NCBI RefSeq assembly: GCF_018555685.1
Contig: NZ_JAFLWW010000008.1
Span: 124,001-188,000, forward strand
Direction: 5' to 3'
From: Aminobacter anthyllidis
GTDB lineage: Bacteria > Pseudomonadota > Alphaproteobacteria > Rhizobiales > Rhizobiaceae
Length of the DNA stretch: 64,000 nucleotides
The notes beneath the pieces are model-generated. The model was not told the DNA's origin and did no database searches. It saw nothing but the letters and a program-made list of their open reading frames with translations. Shown here in pieces: positions 34,595-43,642 of this stretch. Every line of letters starts with the position of its first letter. The first letter of the stretch is position 1. Position numbers and translations under genes: made by a program.

Positions 34595-35299
34595 CTAGAA
34601 GGGGAGGACCTGGTCGAGGAACTGCTGGCCATAGGGCGGCTGCTGGACCTCGGTGATGCGGCCGCGGCCGCCATAAGAGATGCGGGCTTCGGCGATGCGC
34701 TCGTAAGGAATGGTGTTTTCCGGACCGATGTCGGACGGACGCACGATGCCGGCGATGGTCAGCACGCGCAGCTCGGCGTTGACGCGGACTTCCTGCGAAC
34801 CCCTGATCATCATGTTGCCGTTGGGCAACACGTCGGTGACGACGGCGGCCAGCAGCAGGTTGAGCTTCTCGGAACGCGTGGTGGCGCCGTCGCCGGAGTA
34901 GATCGACTTGGAGCCGGCACTGCCGTCGCCCTTGCCGCCGGTCTTGGCGCCATCCCATTCCACGTTGAGGCCTGCGGCGATGGTCCGGTTGGTGACGCGG
35001 TTGCGCTCGGACTCGTTCTGGAAACGGGCCCTGTCGTCGATCTCGATCTTGACCGTCAGGATGTCGCCCGGCTGCAGCGCGCGCGGGTCGGTGAACATGC
35101 GGCTCTGCTTGTCCTGCCACAGCGAAAAGCGCTTGGGCGGAGCGGCTGGCGATTCAGGGTAGCGGTACATCGACGAGCTGCCGTCCTCGATGCCGGAACC
35201 GACGGCCGACATGGTCGGCTCCTTGCCGATTTCCTTGAGGTTGGCGCCGCAACCGGCGAGGCTGGCAAGAGCGACGGTGAAGAGGGCTTTTCTGATCAT
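34595..35299 (-). CDS. flgH: Flagellar L-ring protein FlgH
   Basis: 234-residue outer-membrane lipoprotein of the L ring. Signal MIRKALFTVALASLAGC with lipobox LAGC. Family features SLWQDKQSRMFTDPRALQPGD, GPENTIPYERIAEARISYGG and the C-terminal PPYGQQFLDQVLPF are present. Start 35299 overlaps the motE stop by 4 bp; the longer frame lacks a signal peptide. Confidence 0.96.
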   Translation of the reverse strand: MIRKALFTVALASLAGCGANLKEIGKEPTMSAVGSGIEDGSSSMYRYPESPAAPPKRFSLWQDKQSRMFTDPRALQPGDILTVKIEIDDRARFQNESERNRVTNRTIAAGLNVEWDGAKTGGKGDGSAGSKSIYSGDGATTRSEKLNLLLAAVVTDVLPNGNMMIRGSQEVRVNAELRVLTIAGIVRPSDIGPENTIPYERIAEARISYGGRGRITEVQQPPYGQQFLDQVLPF

Positions 35300-35892
35300 G
35301 TGGGGTCTTCCCGGCGTGCGGCGCTCGCGATGATGCGGGTCAGCTCCGCCGCCGCCTTGCTTTCCATTTCGTTCAGGATGACGCTGGACTTGCGTGCGTC
35401 GAGCTTCATCAGGATGGCGGCAGCGAGATCGACGTTCATCACCGCCAGACGCTCGGCGGCGGCGTCGGGCTTCATGCGCGCATAGATCTGGACCACACCT
35501 TCCTCGGCGCGGGCGAGGAAGACCTCGCGGCGCTTCAGCCATGTCTCGTATTCGGTCTTGCGTTCCTCGAGCAGCGCGATGCGCTTGTCGACCTCGGCCT
35601 GAAGCTTCTTCAGCTCCTCAGCCTGCAACTGGTAGCGGCGGTCGCGGGCGGCGTCGGCGATGTTGGAGCAGAAGCGCTCGACCTCGCTCTGTTCGACCGG
35701 AGGCGTCACGGGTGCGACTTCGACAGGGGCAGCTGGAACCTCCCGCTCGATGACCCGCGTCGGTTTGCCCTGAACCAGTGGCGTCTTCGGCGCGGCCTGC
35801 TCGGCATAGGCCGAACCGGTCAACACCACGGCAAGTGCTGCCGCGGCAAGTGCCTGGAGGCGGAAGTGGGAAAGCGTGCTCGTCATGGCCAT
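35296..35892 (-). CDS. motE: Motility protein MotE, periplasmic chaperone of MotC
   Basis: 198-residue (or 196 from the second ATG at 35886) exported protein. Signal peptide about 1-30 (LQALAAAALAVVLTGSAYA). Coiled coil 85-130 (LKKLQAEVDKRIALLEERK) and a MgtE-N-like end (YARMKPDAAAERLAVMNVDL; AAILMKLDARKSSVILNEM). In Sinorhizobium MotE forms dimers and keeps MotC stable in the periplasm. Position between flgI and flgH matches that genome. Coupled to flgH. Confidence 0.92.
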   Translation of the reverse strand: MAMTSTLSHFRLQALAAAALAVVLTGSAYAEQAAPKTPLVQGKPTRVIEREVPAAPVEVAPVTPPVEQSEVERFCSNIADAARDRRYQLQAEELKKLQAEVDKRIALLEERKTEYETWLKRREVFLARAEEGVVQIYARMKPDAAAERLAVMNVDLAAAILMKLDARKSSVILNEMESKAAAELTRIIASAARREDPT

Positions 35893-35895
35893 GGC

Positions 35896-37164
35896 CTACT
35901 GGACCACCAGGTCGGCCTGCAGCGCGCCTGCCGACTTGATGCCCTGGAGGATTGCGATGATGCCATCCGGCTTGACGCCGAGGCGATTGAGGCCGGCGAC
36001 AAGCGTCTGCAGGTCGGGGCCGTCGAGCAAAGCGAGCTTCGAGGTCGGCGTTTCCGTCTCGATGACGGTGGCGTCCTCGACTGCGGTTTCGCCGCGCGAG
36101 AACGGCTCGGGCTGGACGACGCGCGGCTGTTCGGTGATGCGCACGGTGAGCGTTCCGTGGCTGATGGCGACGCGCGAGATCTTGACCTCGTTGCCGATGA
36201 CGATGGTGCCGGTGCGCTCGTCGACGACGACCCGGGCCGGGGTGTCCGACATGATCATCAGGTTTTCGAGCTCGGCATAAAAGCGTGCCGTCGAAACGCC
36301 CTCGGGCTTGCGGATGACGACGACGCGCGAATCCTGCTCGCCGGCGACACGCTTGCCGAAACGATGGCGGGCATAGTCGTTGATGGCGTCGGCGATGCGC
36401 ACCGAGGTCGAGAAGTCAGGGTTGAATAGCTGCAGCGTCAGCACGTTCTCGTCGGCAAAGCGCGCCTTGACCTCACGCTCGACGATCGCGCCGTTGGGCA
36501 CGCGGCCCGAGGTGGGCACGCCTTGGGTGACCTGCTCGGCCTTGCCTTGCGCATTGAAACCGGAAACCAGCACCGAGCCCTGGGCCACCGCGTAGATCTC
36601 GCCGTCGGGTGCCTTGAGCGGGGTCATGACCAGCGTGCCGCCGGCAAGCGACGAGGCATCGCCGAGCGAGGAGACGTTGATGTCGATGCGCGCGCCGGCC
36701 TGGACGAAGGCCGGCAGGTTGGCGGTGACGATGACCGCGGCGACGTTGCGGACGCGGGCCCGGCCGTCTTCGGAAGCGATGCCGAGATTTTCGAGCATGG
36801 CGCGGATCGACTGCTCGGTGAAAGGCGAGTTGCGCAGGCTGTCGCCCGAACCGTTCAGGCCGATGACGAGACCATAGCCGACGACCTGGTTGTCGCGGGC
36901 TTCCTGGAGCGAGGCGACATCCTTGATGCGGACATTGACGAGATTGGCGCCGGTGCCCGAATTGAGCGTCGTCTGGCGGCCGCCGTCGCCGGATGTGGCG
37001 ATGAAGTTGCCGTCGCCGCCACCGAATTCGGTCATGGCGTTGCCGCCGGCAGTTTGCTTGCCGCCGGCCTTCAACTGGCCGGCCGGAACACCGTCTGGGC
37101 CGTCGGCGTAGGCGACTTGCAAGCCGAATACGGCGATTGCGGCGAGCAACAGTCTACGGATCAT
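35896..37164 (-). CDS. flgI: Flagellar P-ring protein FlgI with an N-terminal Gly-rich extension
   Basis: 422-residue P-ring protein. Signal peptide 1-20 (LLLAAIAVFGLQVAYA). The family core starts at about residue 76 with VRIKDVASLQEARDNQVVGY and runs to the end (NRLGVKPDGIIAILQGIK). FlgI is normally near 370 residues with the core directly after the signal; here about 55 extra residues rich in Gly, Asn and Thr (21-75) lie between them. The added part is in frame with good coding character. Overlaps flgA by 4 bp. Confidence 0.95.
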   Translation of the reverse strand: MIRRLLLAAIAVFGLQVAYADGPDGVPAGQLKAGGKQTAGGNAMTEFGGGDGNFIATSGDGGRQTTLNSGTGANLVNVRIKDVASLQEARDNQVVGYGLVIGLNGSGDSLRNSPFTEQSIRAMLENLGIASEDGRARVRNVAAVIVTANLPAFVQAGARIDINVSSLGDASSLAGGTLVMTPLKAPDGEIYAVAQGSVLVSGFNAQGKAEQVTQGVPTSGRVPNGAIVEREVKARFADENVLTLQLFNPDFSTSVRIADAINDYARHRFGKRVAGEQDSRVVVIRKPEGVSTARFYAELENLMIMSDTPARVVVDERTGTIVIGNEVKISRVAISHGTLTVRITEQPRVVQPEPFSRGETAVEDATVIETETPTSKLALLDGPDLQTLVAGLNRLGVKPDGIIAILQGIKSAGALQADLVVQ

Positions 37165-37634
37165 ATGGCACCCACGCGGATCGAGCCGTCGGCCATGACC
37201 GTGCCCGTGAAGACCTTGCCGCTGTCGAGGTTGCGGACCTTGACGACGTCGCCGGCAGCGCCGGGTTCGAGCGTCACGGCAGCCGCCGAAATCATCAGCG
37301 GGCCGGAGGCAAAGACGACCTGAACGGAGGCACCGCGGTCGACCAGCCAGGCTTCGCGCAGCGCGGTGATCGGAACATAACGGCCGGGCAGCAACGTGCG
37401 CTTGGCGATGCGGCCATCGAGCTCGTCGGCCAAAGTGGCGACGGCATCGGGCCGCACCTTGCCCGGCTTGAGGGTGATTTCCTTGAGCGAGGACAAGGCA
37501 ATCGTCTCGCCGGGATAGATGACGCGGTTGGGAACGAGCACGACCTCCTGGTCGGCAGCCTGCGCTGCGCCGCCAAGCATGGCGAATGCAAGCACCGCCG
37601 TGCGGATATGGAGGAGGGCGTTCCGTCGCCGCAT
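37161..37634 (-). CDS. flgA: Flagellar P-ring assembly protein FlgA
   Basis: 157-residue periplasmic chaperone for FlgI. Signal peptide about 1-27 (IRTAVLAFAMLGGAAQAA). The SAF-type C-terminal domain has LLPGRYVPITALREAWLVDRG and a final VKVRNLDSGKVFTG. Start ATG 37634 follows GGTGA by 5 nt; GTG 37643, which would overlap the flgG stop, is also possible. Between flgG and flgI in the basal-body operon. Confidence 0.93.
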   Translation of the reverse strand: MRRRNALLHIRTAVLAFAMLGGAAQAADQEVVLVPNRVIYPGETIALSSLKEITLKPGKVRPDAVATLADELDGRIAKRTLLPGRYVPITALREAWLVDRGASVQVVFASGPLMISAAAVTLEPGAAGDVVKVRNLDSGKVFTGTVMADGSIRVGAI

Positions 37635-37639
37635 GATCT

Positions 37640-38428
37640 TCACCGGAGATTCTTGGAAACGACGGCAGCCATTTCGTCGGCCGCCTGGATGACTTTCGAA
37701 TTCATCTCGTAAGCGCGCTGCGCCGAGATCAGCTCGGTGATTTCCTTGACCGGGTCGACGTTGGAGCTTTCGAGGTAGCCCTGGCGGACGGTGGCGTAGC
37801 CGGGATCCCCGGGGATGCCGACATTGGCCGCGCCCGAGGCTTCGGTTTCGGCGAAGAGATTGTCGCCGAGCGGCGCGAGGCCGGCCTCGTTGGCGAAGTT
37901 GGCGAGGGTCAGCTGGCCGAGCGGCTGAAGCGCTGTCTGGTTGTCGAGCCGGGCAAAGACCTGGCCGGAATTGTTGATGATCACCTCGACCGCGTCCTGC
38001 GGCACAGTGATCGCCGGGATGACGTTGAAGCCATCGACGGTGACGAGCTGGCCGGTGGCGTTCTTGTTGAACGAGCCGGCGCGGGTATAGAGCGTCTGGC
38101 CGTCGGCGCCCTCGATCTGGAACCAGCCCTTGCCGGTCAGCGAGAGATCGTATTCGTTGCCTGTGTTGGTGGGCACGCCCTGGATGTGGACGTTGCGCAC
38201 TGCCGCGGTCTTGACGCCGAGACCGATGCTGACGCCTTCCGGCACGATCGCCGAATTCGCTCGGTTCGGTACGCCCTGGGTGCGGTCGACCTGGTAGAGC
38301 AGGTCGGAGAATTCGGCGCGGGCGCGCTTGTAGCCGGTGGTGTTGATGTTCGCGATGTTGTTCGCGATCACCTCGAGATTGGTCTGTTGGGCATTCATGC
38401 CCGTGGCGGCGATGGCAAGTGCTTTCAT
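37640..38428 (-). CDS. flgG: Flagellar distal rod protein FlgG
   Basis: 262-residue distal rod protein of standard length. N-terminal [20 protein letters not shown] with [14 protein letters not shown], the YTRAGSF motif near residue 106, and C-terminal [20 protein letters not shown] are all canonical. Exported without a signal peptide. Follows fliE by 11 bp. Confidence 0.97.
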   Translation of the reverse strand: MKALAIAATGMNAQQTNLEVIANNIANINTTGYKRARAEFSDLLYQVDRTQGVPNRANSAIVPEGVSIGLGVKTAAVRNVHIQGVPTNTGNEYDLSLTGKGWFQIEGADGQTLYTRAGSFNKNATGQLVTVDGFNVIPAITVPQDAVEVIINNSGQVFARLDNQTALQPLGQLTLANFANEAGLAPLGDNLFAETEASGAANVGIPGDPGYATVRQGYLESSNVDPVKEITELISAQRAYEMNSKVIQAADEMAAVVSKNLR

Positions 38429-38439
38429 CGGGATGTTCC

Positions 38440-38751
38440 TCAGATGCCCATGCGGCTGACTTCGAGATAGGCCGTGACGATCTTGTCGCGGATGGCGACG
38501 GCGGCCTGCAGCGCCTGTTCGGCACTCATCACCGCGTCGACGACTTCACGCGTGTCGGCCTTGCCCTGGAGACCGGCGAGCGACAGCTGCTCGGCCTGGC
38601 GCAAGGTCGCCTGGGTCTGCGCGGCGGCGTCCGCAAGCGCTGCGGCGAATGACGAGGCGACACCGCCACCGGCGGCCGCGCCAGCCTCGGGCACAATGCT
38701 GGTCGGCTTGGACAGTAGCTGGGTGCCGACTGGGCTGATGCTGCCGATCAT
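38440..38751 (-). CDS. fliE: Flagellar hook-basal body protein FliE
   Basis: 103-residue MS ring-rod adaptor. The C-terminal part ([40 protein letters not shown]) is the FliE signature. ATG shares a base with the flgC stop. The flgB-flgC-fliE order is universal. Confidence 0.95.
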   Translation of the reverse strand: MIGSISPVGTQLLSKPTSIVPEAGAAAGGGVASSFAAALADAAAQTQATLRQAEQLSLAGLQGKADTREVVDAVMSAEQALQAAVAIRDKIVTAYLEVSRMGI

Positions 38752-39167
38752 TACTGGTTCCTCATAAGATCAATCGTCATGGAAATGAGTTCGCGTGCCT
38801 GCTTGACGACCTGCAGGTTGGCTTCATAGGAGCGGTTGGCCTCGGTCATGTCGGCCATTTCGATGATGACATTGACGTTGGGCATCTTGACGAAACCGGC
38901 GGCGTCGGCGGCCTCGTTGCCGGGCTGGAATTCCAGCGGAAAGGCAGTCTGGTCATGGCCGATCGAGGCGATCTCGACTGTCGAGGCGCCAGTGGCTCGG
39001 TCGAGCTCGGCAGCAAAGCTGACAGTCTTGCGGCGATAGGGATCGGCACCGGGCGTGTTGCCGGTCGACTGGGCGTTGGCGAGGTTTTCCGAAACGATGC
39101 GAAGGCGTTCGGACTGGGCTCCGAGACCGGAACCGGCGACCTTGAGGGCGGCGACGAGCGGATCCAT
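38751..39167 (-). CDS. flgC: Flagellar proximal rod protein FlgC
   Basis: 138-residue rod protein. N-terminal [20 protein letters not shown] with [20 protein letters not shown] after it, and C-terminal [20 protein letters not shown] as in FlgC. It starts 5 bp after flgB and ends in a one-base overlap with fliE. Confidence 0.96.
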   Translation of the reverse strand: MDPLVAALKVAGSGLGAQSERLRIVSENLANAQSTGNTPGADPYRRKTVSFAAELDRATGASTVEIASIGHDQTAFPLEFQPGNEAADAAGFVKMPNVNVIIEMADMTEANRSYEANLQVVKQARELISMTIDLMRNQ

Positions 39168-39172
39168 CGGCG

Positions 39173-39553
39173 TCAGGCCTTCGTGCTTAGCATGATCATG
39201 CGGTGGAAGGCCTTGACGATGGCCGTGTTGAGCTCGAACGAGCGGCGGACCTCGCCGGCTTTCATGAGCTCGTCTTCAACGGCGACCGTGTTGTCGGAAG
39301 GCAGGACCGCGTGCTTGGGATCCTCGGCCTTGATGGCGTAACCGGCTTCGGTGGCGCCGCCGCTGAGGTGACCCGTCTGGGTCGAGGTCATCGCGACACG
39401 CGAACGATCAAGAACCTTGTCGAACGGTTCGATGTCGTTGGTCCGGTAGCCGGGCGTATTGGCGTTGGCGACGTTACCGGCGATGGCGTTCTGGCGCACT
39501 GATAGCCAGCGAGCCTGCTGGGCGGCCAGATCGAACAGGTTGACGGGGTCCAT
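39173..39553 (-). CDS. flgB: Flagellar proximal rod protein FlgB
   Basis: 126-residue rod protein. Start ATG 39553 ([19 protein letters not shown]) has GGAGA 5 nt upstream; an upstream ATG at 39577 is less likely. [13 protein letters not shown] is the rod/hook motif, and the C-terminus has [13 protein letters not shown]. First of the flgB-flgC-fliE-flgG-flgA-flgI-motE-flgH-fliL-fliP run; the 72 bp upstream, to the previous stop, may hold a promoter. Confidence 0.95.
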   Translation of the reverse strand: MDPVNLFDLAAQQARWLSVRQNAIAGNVANANTPGYRTNDIEPFDKVLDRSRVAMTSTQTGHLSGGATEAGYAIKAEDPKHAVLPSDNTVAVEDELMKAGEVRRSFELNTAIVKAFHRMIMLSTKA

Positions 39554-39625
39554 GGAAATCTCCGAGCAGATTTCCAAACACTATTGCCCCAGTCTTGCGC
39601 GGGCCTTGCGCGGGGCCCAGCGCCA

Positions 39626-40255
39626 TTATTGCGAGACCTGGAAGACCTCTTCGCGCGAGGTGACGAGCACCCATTTGCCGTCGCGCTGCTCGATCGATGC
39701 GACGCGGCTCGAGTCGGGAAGGACCGATCCGCGCTGGACGACCCAGACGCCGGCGTCGTCTTCGACCATGGCGCGGCCGTTGGTGATATGGACGAGCTTG
39801 AACTCGATCTTGGGTCCGGGGAAGGGCTGTTCGGCAAGGCCAGGAACGCCGGCCTCATTGTCCTTGTCAGGACGCAGCGAGCCGGTTGCAAACAGGTCGA
39901 GCTTCATCGGCGGAATGTCTTCGACCGACATCGGCGCGCCGACGCGTTCGACCTGCTGGCCCATCACCAGTGGCGGCGCCTGGTCATTCTGGCCACCGCC
40001 GGAGAATTTCATCGCGCGAATGCCGAACTTGTCCTGGTTGAAGAAGATGTACCAGGGAAACAGCGCGCAGGTGAGCCCGAGCGCAATGCCCAAGGCGGCA
40101 ATGATGAAGTCGCTGCGGTGGTCGCGCTTTTCGCGCCGTGGCGCGATCGTCAGCGGCGAGCGCTTCAAGCCAAGGCGCTGCAGCAGCGTGCGCGGCTTGT
40201 CCTTGGAGCCGATCATCTCAAGGAACTCGCTTGCCGGGTCATTCCGCCTGAACAT
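39626..40255 (-). CDS. Conserved membrane-anchored protein in the flagellar cluster, function unknown
   Basis: 209-residue protein with a basic N-terminus, one membrane helix at about 49-71 (FIIAALGIALGLTCALFPWY) and a periplasmic domain (about 75-209). The last third, PKIEFKLVHITNGRAMVEDD then VWVVQRGSVLPDSSRVASIE, looks like a small beta domain, similar in style to proteins that bind a pilot or ring. It overlaps fliI by 17 bp and is followed by flgB, so it belongs to the flagellar regulon. I recognise it as a rhizobial flagellar-cluster protein but know no function. A later start at 40216 is possible. Confidence 0.8.
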   Translation of the reverse strand: MFRRNDPASEFLEMIGSKDKPRTLLQRLGLKRSPLTIAPRREKRDHRSDFIIAALGIALGLTCALFPWYIFFNQDKFGIRAMKFSGGGQNDQAPPLVMGQQVERVGAPMSVEDIPPMKLDLFATGSLRPDKDNEAGVPGLAEQPFPGPKIEFKLVHITNGRAMVEDDAGVWVVQRGSVLPDSSRVASIEQRDGKWVLVTSREEVFQVSQ

Positions 40256-41639
40256 GGGCTCTATCCTTGGATTTCAGATGGCGTGCGAGGTCGGAGAACG
40301 GATCGAGCGAAGGCCCGTCGACTGGCGACTGGCCGAGTGCTTCGTAGATCACAGGGACCTGGCGCACGGCGAGGTCGAGGTCCGGATCGGCACCGGGCTG
40401 GTAGGCACCGAGCAGACGGATGTCGCGCGTATCCTCGAAGCGCGAGATCAGCGCCTTGAGCTTGCTGACGAGCTGGCGCTGCTCAGGGGTCCAGGCCTTG
40501 CCGGCGAGACGCGAGATCGATGCCAGCGGATTGACCGGGGGATAGCGGCCCTGCTCGGCGATCGAGCGGTCGAGCACGATGTGGCCGTCAAGGATGCCGC
40601 GGACGGAATCGGCGACCGGATCGTTATGGTCGTCGCCGTCGATGAGCACCGAGATGATCGCGGTGATCGAGCCGGTGCCCTCCATGCCGGGGCCGGCGCG
40701 TTCGAGCAGCTTGGGCAGCTCGGTGAAGACGGATGCGGGGTAGCCGCGCGCCACCGGCGGCTCGCCGGCACCGATGGCGACTTCGCGGAGTGCGTGGGCA
40801 AAACGGGTGATCGAATCGAGCACCAGCAGCACGCGGTCGCCACGGTCGCGGAAATGCTCGGCGACGCGCATGGCGGTATCAGGCGCACGGCGGCGCATCA
40901 TCGCGCTCTCGTCGGAGGTGGCGACGACGGCGACGGTCTTGGCCATGGAGGCCACGCCGATGGTGTCTTCGAGGAATTCGCGGACTTCGCGGCCACGTTC
41001 GCCGATCAGCGCGACGACGACGGTGTCGAAGGCGTCAGCACCGGCGAGCATGGCAAGCAGCGTCGACTTGCCGACGCCGGAGCCGGCGAAGATGCCCATG
41101 CGCTGGCCGAAACAGAGAGGCGTGAAGATGTCGATGACGCGGACGCCGGTCATGAAGCCGGTTTCGACGCGCTGGCGCGCGAGGGCTGCCGGCGGGATGG
41201 CTTCGGCCGCATCCTGCCTGGTGTTGCGGATCAACGGCGTGCCGCCGTCGATGGGGCGACCAAGGGCATCGATGGCACGACCGCGCCAGCTTGGATGGGG
41301 CGTGATGGCGATCGGACCACGGGTGAAGACGGCGTCGCCGACACCAACATCGCCGCTGCTTTCGTATGGCGCGACAAGCACTTCATCGCGGCCGATCTGG
41401 ACGATCTCGCCACGGCGGTTGCGGCCATGGCCACGATGCTCGACGATGTCGCCGAGGCGCGCGATCGAGGAGAGGCCGCCGACCTTGTAGTGGGTCGGCG
41501 CGATTTCCGTGACTTGCCCACCACGCCTGACCAGCAGGCGGTCGTCGGCGAAGCGATGCTGGATCCGCTCGAGCGCTTCGAGCCGATTGTCGTGAACCGC
41601 CTCGGGCTCGTTGCGGATATTGGCCAGCGAGGTGCTCAC
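40239..41639 (-). CDS. fliI: Flagellar export ATPase FliI
   Basis: 466-residue F1-beta-like ATPase. Walker A GIFAGSGVGKST near residue 186, Walker B VLLVLDSITR, and ATP-synthase signature GRYPPVNPLASISR. It energises flagellar export with FliH and the FliJ-like protein. Starts with GTG 41639, directly behind the flgF TAA; the ribosome-binding site is weak, so translation is probably coupled to flgF. Length slightly above enteric FliI. Confidence 0.96.
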   Translation of the reverse strand: MSTSLANIRNEPEAVHDNRLEALERIQHRFADDRLLVRRGGQVTEIAPTHYKVGGLSSIARLGDIVEHRGHGRNRRGEIVQIGRDEVLVAPYESSGDVGVGDAVFTRGPIAITPHPSWRGRAIDALGRPIDGGTPLIRNTRQDAAEAIPPAALARQRVETGFMTGVRVIDIFTPLCFGQRMGIFAGSGVGKSTLLAMLAGADAFDTVVVALIGERGREVREFLEDTIGVASMAKTVAVVATSDESAMMRRRAPDTAMRVAEHFRDRGDRVLLVLDSITRFAHALREVAIGAGEPPVARGYPASVFTELPKLLERAGPGMEGTGSITAIISVLIDGDDHNDPVADSVRGILDGHIVLDRSIAEQGRYPPVNPLASISRLAGKAWTPEQRQLVSKLKALISRFEDTRDIRLLGAYQPGADPDLDLAVRQVPVIYEALGQSPVDGPSLDPFSDLARHLKSKDRAHVQAE

Positions 41640-42362
41640 TTACTTCGAGCCAAGGGTCTTGATGGCTTCGGAGAACGAGGCTTCGGTCTGGCGCATCAGG
41701 GCGGCGGTGCTCTCAAAAGCGCGCTGCACCATGATGAGCTTGGTCATCTCCTTGATAGGATTGACGTTGGACTCCTCGACGAAACCCTGGACGATGCCGG
41801 CATCCATGCGGTCGACGACCGGCTCGGGCGCTGACGGCGGGATGACGCCGGAATTGCCGTAACGGACGAAATTGGTGCCCGGGTTGAATTCGTAGAGGCC
41901 GATGGCGCCGACCAGGCGTCCGTCCTGGCGCAACGAGCCGTCGGTGCCCGCGGTTGGCGGTCCGGCGCGCGGGTCGAGCTGCATCGGCGCGCCGCCGGCG
42001 TCGAGCACCGGGTGGCCCTCGACGGTGACGAGTTGGCCTTCGGCGGTCATGGAGAAGCGGCCATCGCGCGTCATCACGACGCCGGCAGGGGTCTCGATGC
42101 CGAACCAGGCGTCGCCGCGGACGGCGAAATCGAAGGGGTTGCCGGTTTCGCGCATGCCGCCATGCTGGGTCGAAAGATAGGTGTCGCCCGGCGAGGTGAA
42201 AGAGACGGATTTCGGGCCGATGCCGGAAACGACGTCCTCGAACTTCACGCCGGTGGCGCGAAAGCCGACGGTCGAGGCGTTGGCGACATTGTCGGCGATG
42301 GTATTGAGACGCTTTTCCAGTGCGACCTGGGCGGAAAGGGCGACGTAGAGACCGTTCTGCAT
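41640..42362 (-). CDS. flgF: Flagellar proximal rod protein FlgF
   Basis: 240-residue rod protein. N-terminal ALSAQVALEKRLNTIADNVA with VGFRATGVKFED, a VMTRDGRFSM motif and C-terminal EESNVNPIKEMTKLIMVQRA. Lies between the DUF1217 gene and fliI as in other rhizobia. Start has no strong ribosome-binding site and is 6 bp after the DUF1217 stop. Confidence 0.95.
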   Translation of the reverse strand: MQNGLYVALSAQVALEKRLNTIADNVANASTVGFRATGVKFEDVVSGIGPKSVSFTSPGDTYLSTQHGGMRETGNPFDFAVRGDAWFGIETPAGVVMTRDGRFSMTAEGQLVTVEGHPVLDAGGAPMQLDPRAGPPTAGTDGSLRQDGRLVGAIGLYEFNPGTNFVRYGNSGVIPPSAPEPVVDRMDAGIVQGFVEESNVNPIKEMTKLIMVQRAFESTAALMRQTEASFSEAIKTLGSK

Positions 42363-42368
42363 GATGTC

Positions 42369-43490
42369 TCAGAACCTCATCTTATGCATGGCAAACAGCA
42401 GGTCGGCTGAGATGCCATAGGATGGTGAATTGCCGAAGAGCACGCCGACTGACTGCTGTACCGGGGAGGAAGGGTTGTTGATTTCCCACAGACTGGTGAA
42501 GCGCTTGAGGAAGTCGCCGAGCTTCTTGGGATTTGAAAAGGTCTCGATCTTGAGTTTGCTTTCGAACAGCTTGACCTGCTTGTCGATGTCGGCAGAGGCA
42601 AAGGATTCAGGCAGGCCGAGTGCCGTGCGCACGACCTTGGCGAGGGCGGGGTCGGCGAGGATTTCGTAGTAGCTGGTGACGGTCTTGGCCTTGCGCTCGA
42701 AATAGAGGGCGAGGCGCACGCCCTCATTGCTCTTGCCGGCGTTTTCCTCGAGCGTCTGGCGCACATATTTGTCGACCGCCGGCTTCTGGGCCGGATTGTA
42801 GGTCGTCGCGCTCTCGCCGAAGGCCTCGAAGTTGTAGGTGCTGGCGAACGCGGCGTAGCGCTTGTCCGTCATCTGGTTGGCGAAGCTTTTCGGATCGCGA
42901 ACGCCGCCGGCCAGAACCTTCTCCATCATCTCCTTGTTTGGGATCGAAGCTTCGATGGCGAAGGATTTCATCGCGAAGGCGTAGAGCCGCGTGTCGGACA
43001 TCAGGTCCTTGGCCGACTTCACCTTGACGATGTTGTCGAGGTAATATTGGACCTCTTGCTGAACGGCAGGCGAGTTGGGGTTGCCGCCACCCAGCTTGAC
43101 CTGGGCGAGGTACTTGTCGACCGCGCCCTGCTGCGCCTTGTTGAAGATGGTGGCCTTGTCGCCGAGCTCGGCGAAGTTGAAGCTCTTGACGAATTCGGCG
43201 TAGCGCTTGTCGCTCAGCTTGTTGGCGAAGCTGTCCTTGTTGGCCACGCCTTCCTTCAAGGCCTTGGCTATGAAGGCCTTGGCGTAGGCCATGTTTTCGA
43301 GGCCGTGCGCCTTCATGGCGTATTTGAACAGACGGTCGTTCTTGACGAACTCGTCGACGCTTTTCACCTTGGTGATGTTCTTGAGGTAGTATTCCGTTTC
43401 GCGCTCGACCGTGGGCTGGTCCTCGACACGACTAAGAGCCTTGCCGAGATCCCGCGCGATCAGCTGGTAGCTCGTATAGGTATTGATCAC
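42369..43490 (-). CDS. DUF1217 family flagellar-cluster protein with internal repeats
   Basis: 373-residue soluble helical protein of the DUF1217 type. Two tandem copies of a unit of about 125 residues are visible: EYYLKNITKVKSVDEFVKND ... SFANKLSDKRYAEFVKSFNF, then QYYLDNIVKVKSAKDLMSD ... SFANQMTDKRYAAFASTYNF, with a partial third (residues 245-355, lacking the KRYA motif). No signal or membrane segment. Such proteins occur beside flgF in rhizobia and Rhodobacter-like bacteria; the function is not established. First gene of the minus-strand run that includes flgF and fliI, divergent from motA. Confidence 0.85.
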   Translation of the reverse strand: MINTYTSYQLIARDLGKALSRVEDQPTVERETEYYLKNITKVKSVDEFVKNDRLFKYAMKAHGLENMAYAKAFIAKALKEGVANKDSFANKLSDKRYAEFVKSFNFAELGDKATIFNKAQQGAVDKYLAQVKLGGGNPNSPAVQQEVQYYLDNIVKVKSAKDLMSDTRLYAFAMKSFAIEASIPNKEMMEKVLAGGVRDPKSFANQMTDKRYAAFASTYNFEAFGESATTYNPAQKPAVDKYVRQTLEENAGKSNEGVRLALYFERKAKTVTSYYEILADPALAKVVRTALGLPESFASADIDKQVKLFESKLKIETFSNPKKLGDFLKRFTSLWEINNPSSPVQQSVGVLFGNSPSYGISADLLFAMHKMRF

Positions 43491-43642
43491 GACAACAGCC
43501 CTTCCGCCGCAGCATAGACGGGGAAGGCTACGCTCAAATGCTTGCGCGAGGCTGAATCGGCTCGCGATGGTCCTTCAAGCCTCACACAAGGCACGGCAGC
43601 TATCTGTGCCTGCATGTTGCTTTGAATGCGGAAGGACCTGCT
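43491..43642. promoter_or_regulatory. Divergent promoter region between motA and the DUF1217-flgF operon
   Basis: 152 bp separate the two start codons, so both promoters must lie here. No strong sigma consensus seen. The motA ribosome-binding site AAGGA is at 43632-43636. Confidence 0.5.

Noticed and set aside
39459-41834. A 791-codon plus-strand open frame
   Set aside because: It lies antisense to flgB, the 39626 gene, fliI and flgF. High GC content keeps antisense frames open, and its composition (Asp/Arg/Gly/Ala/His) is that of a shadow frame.
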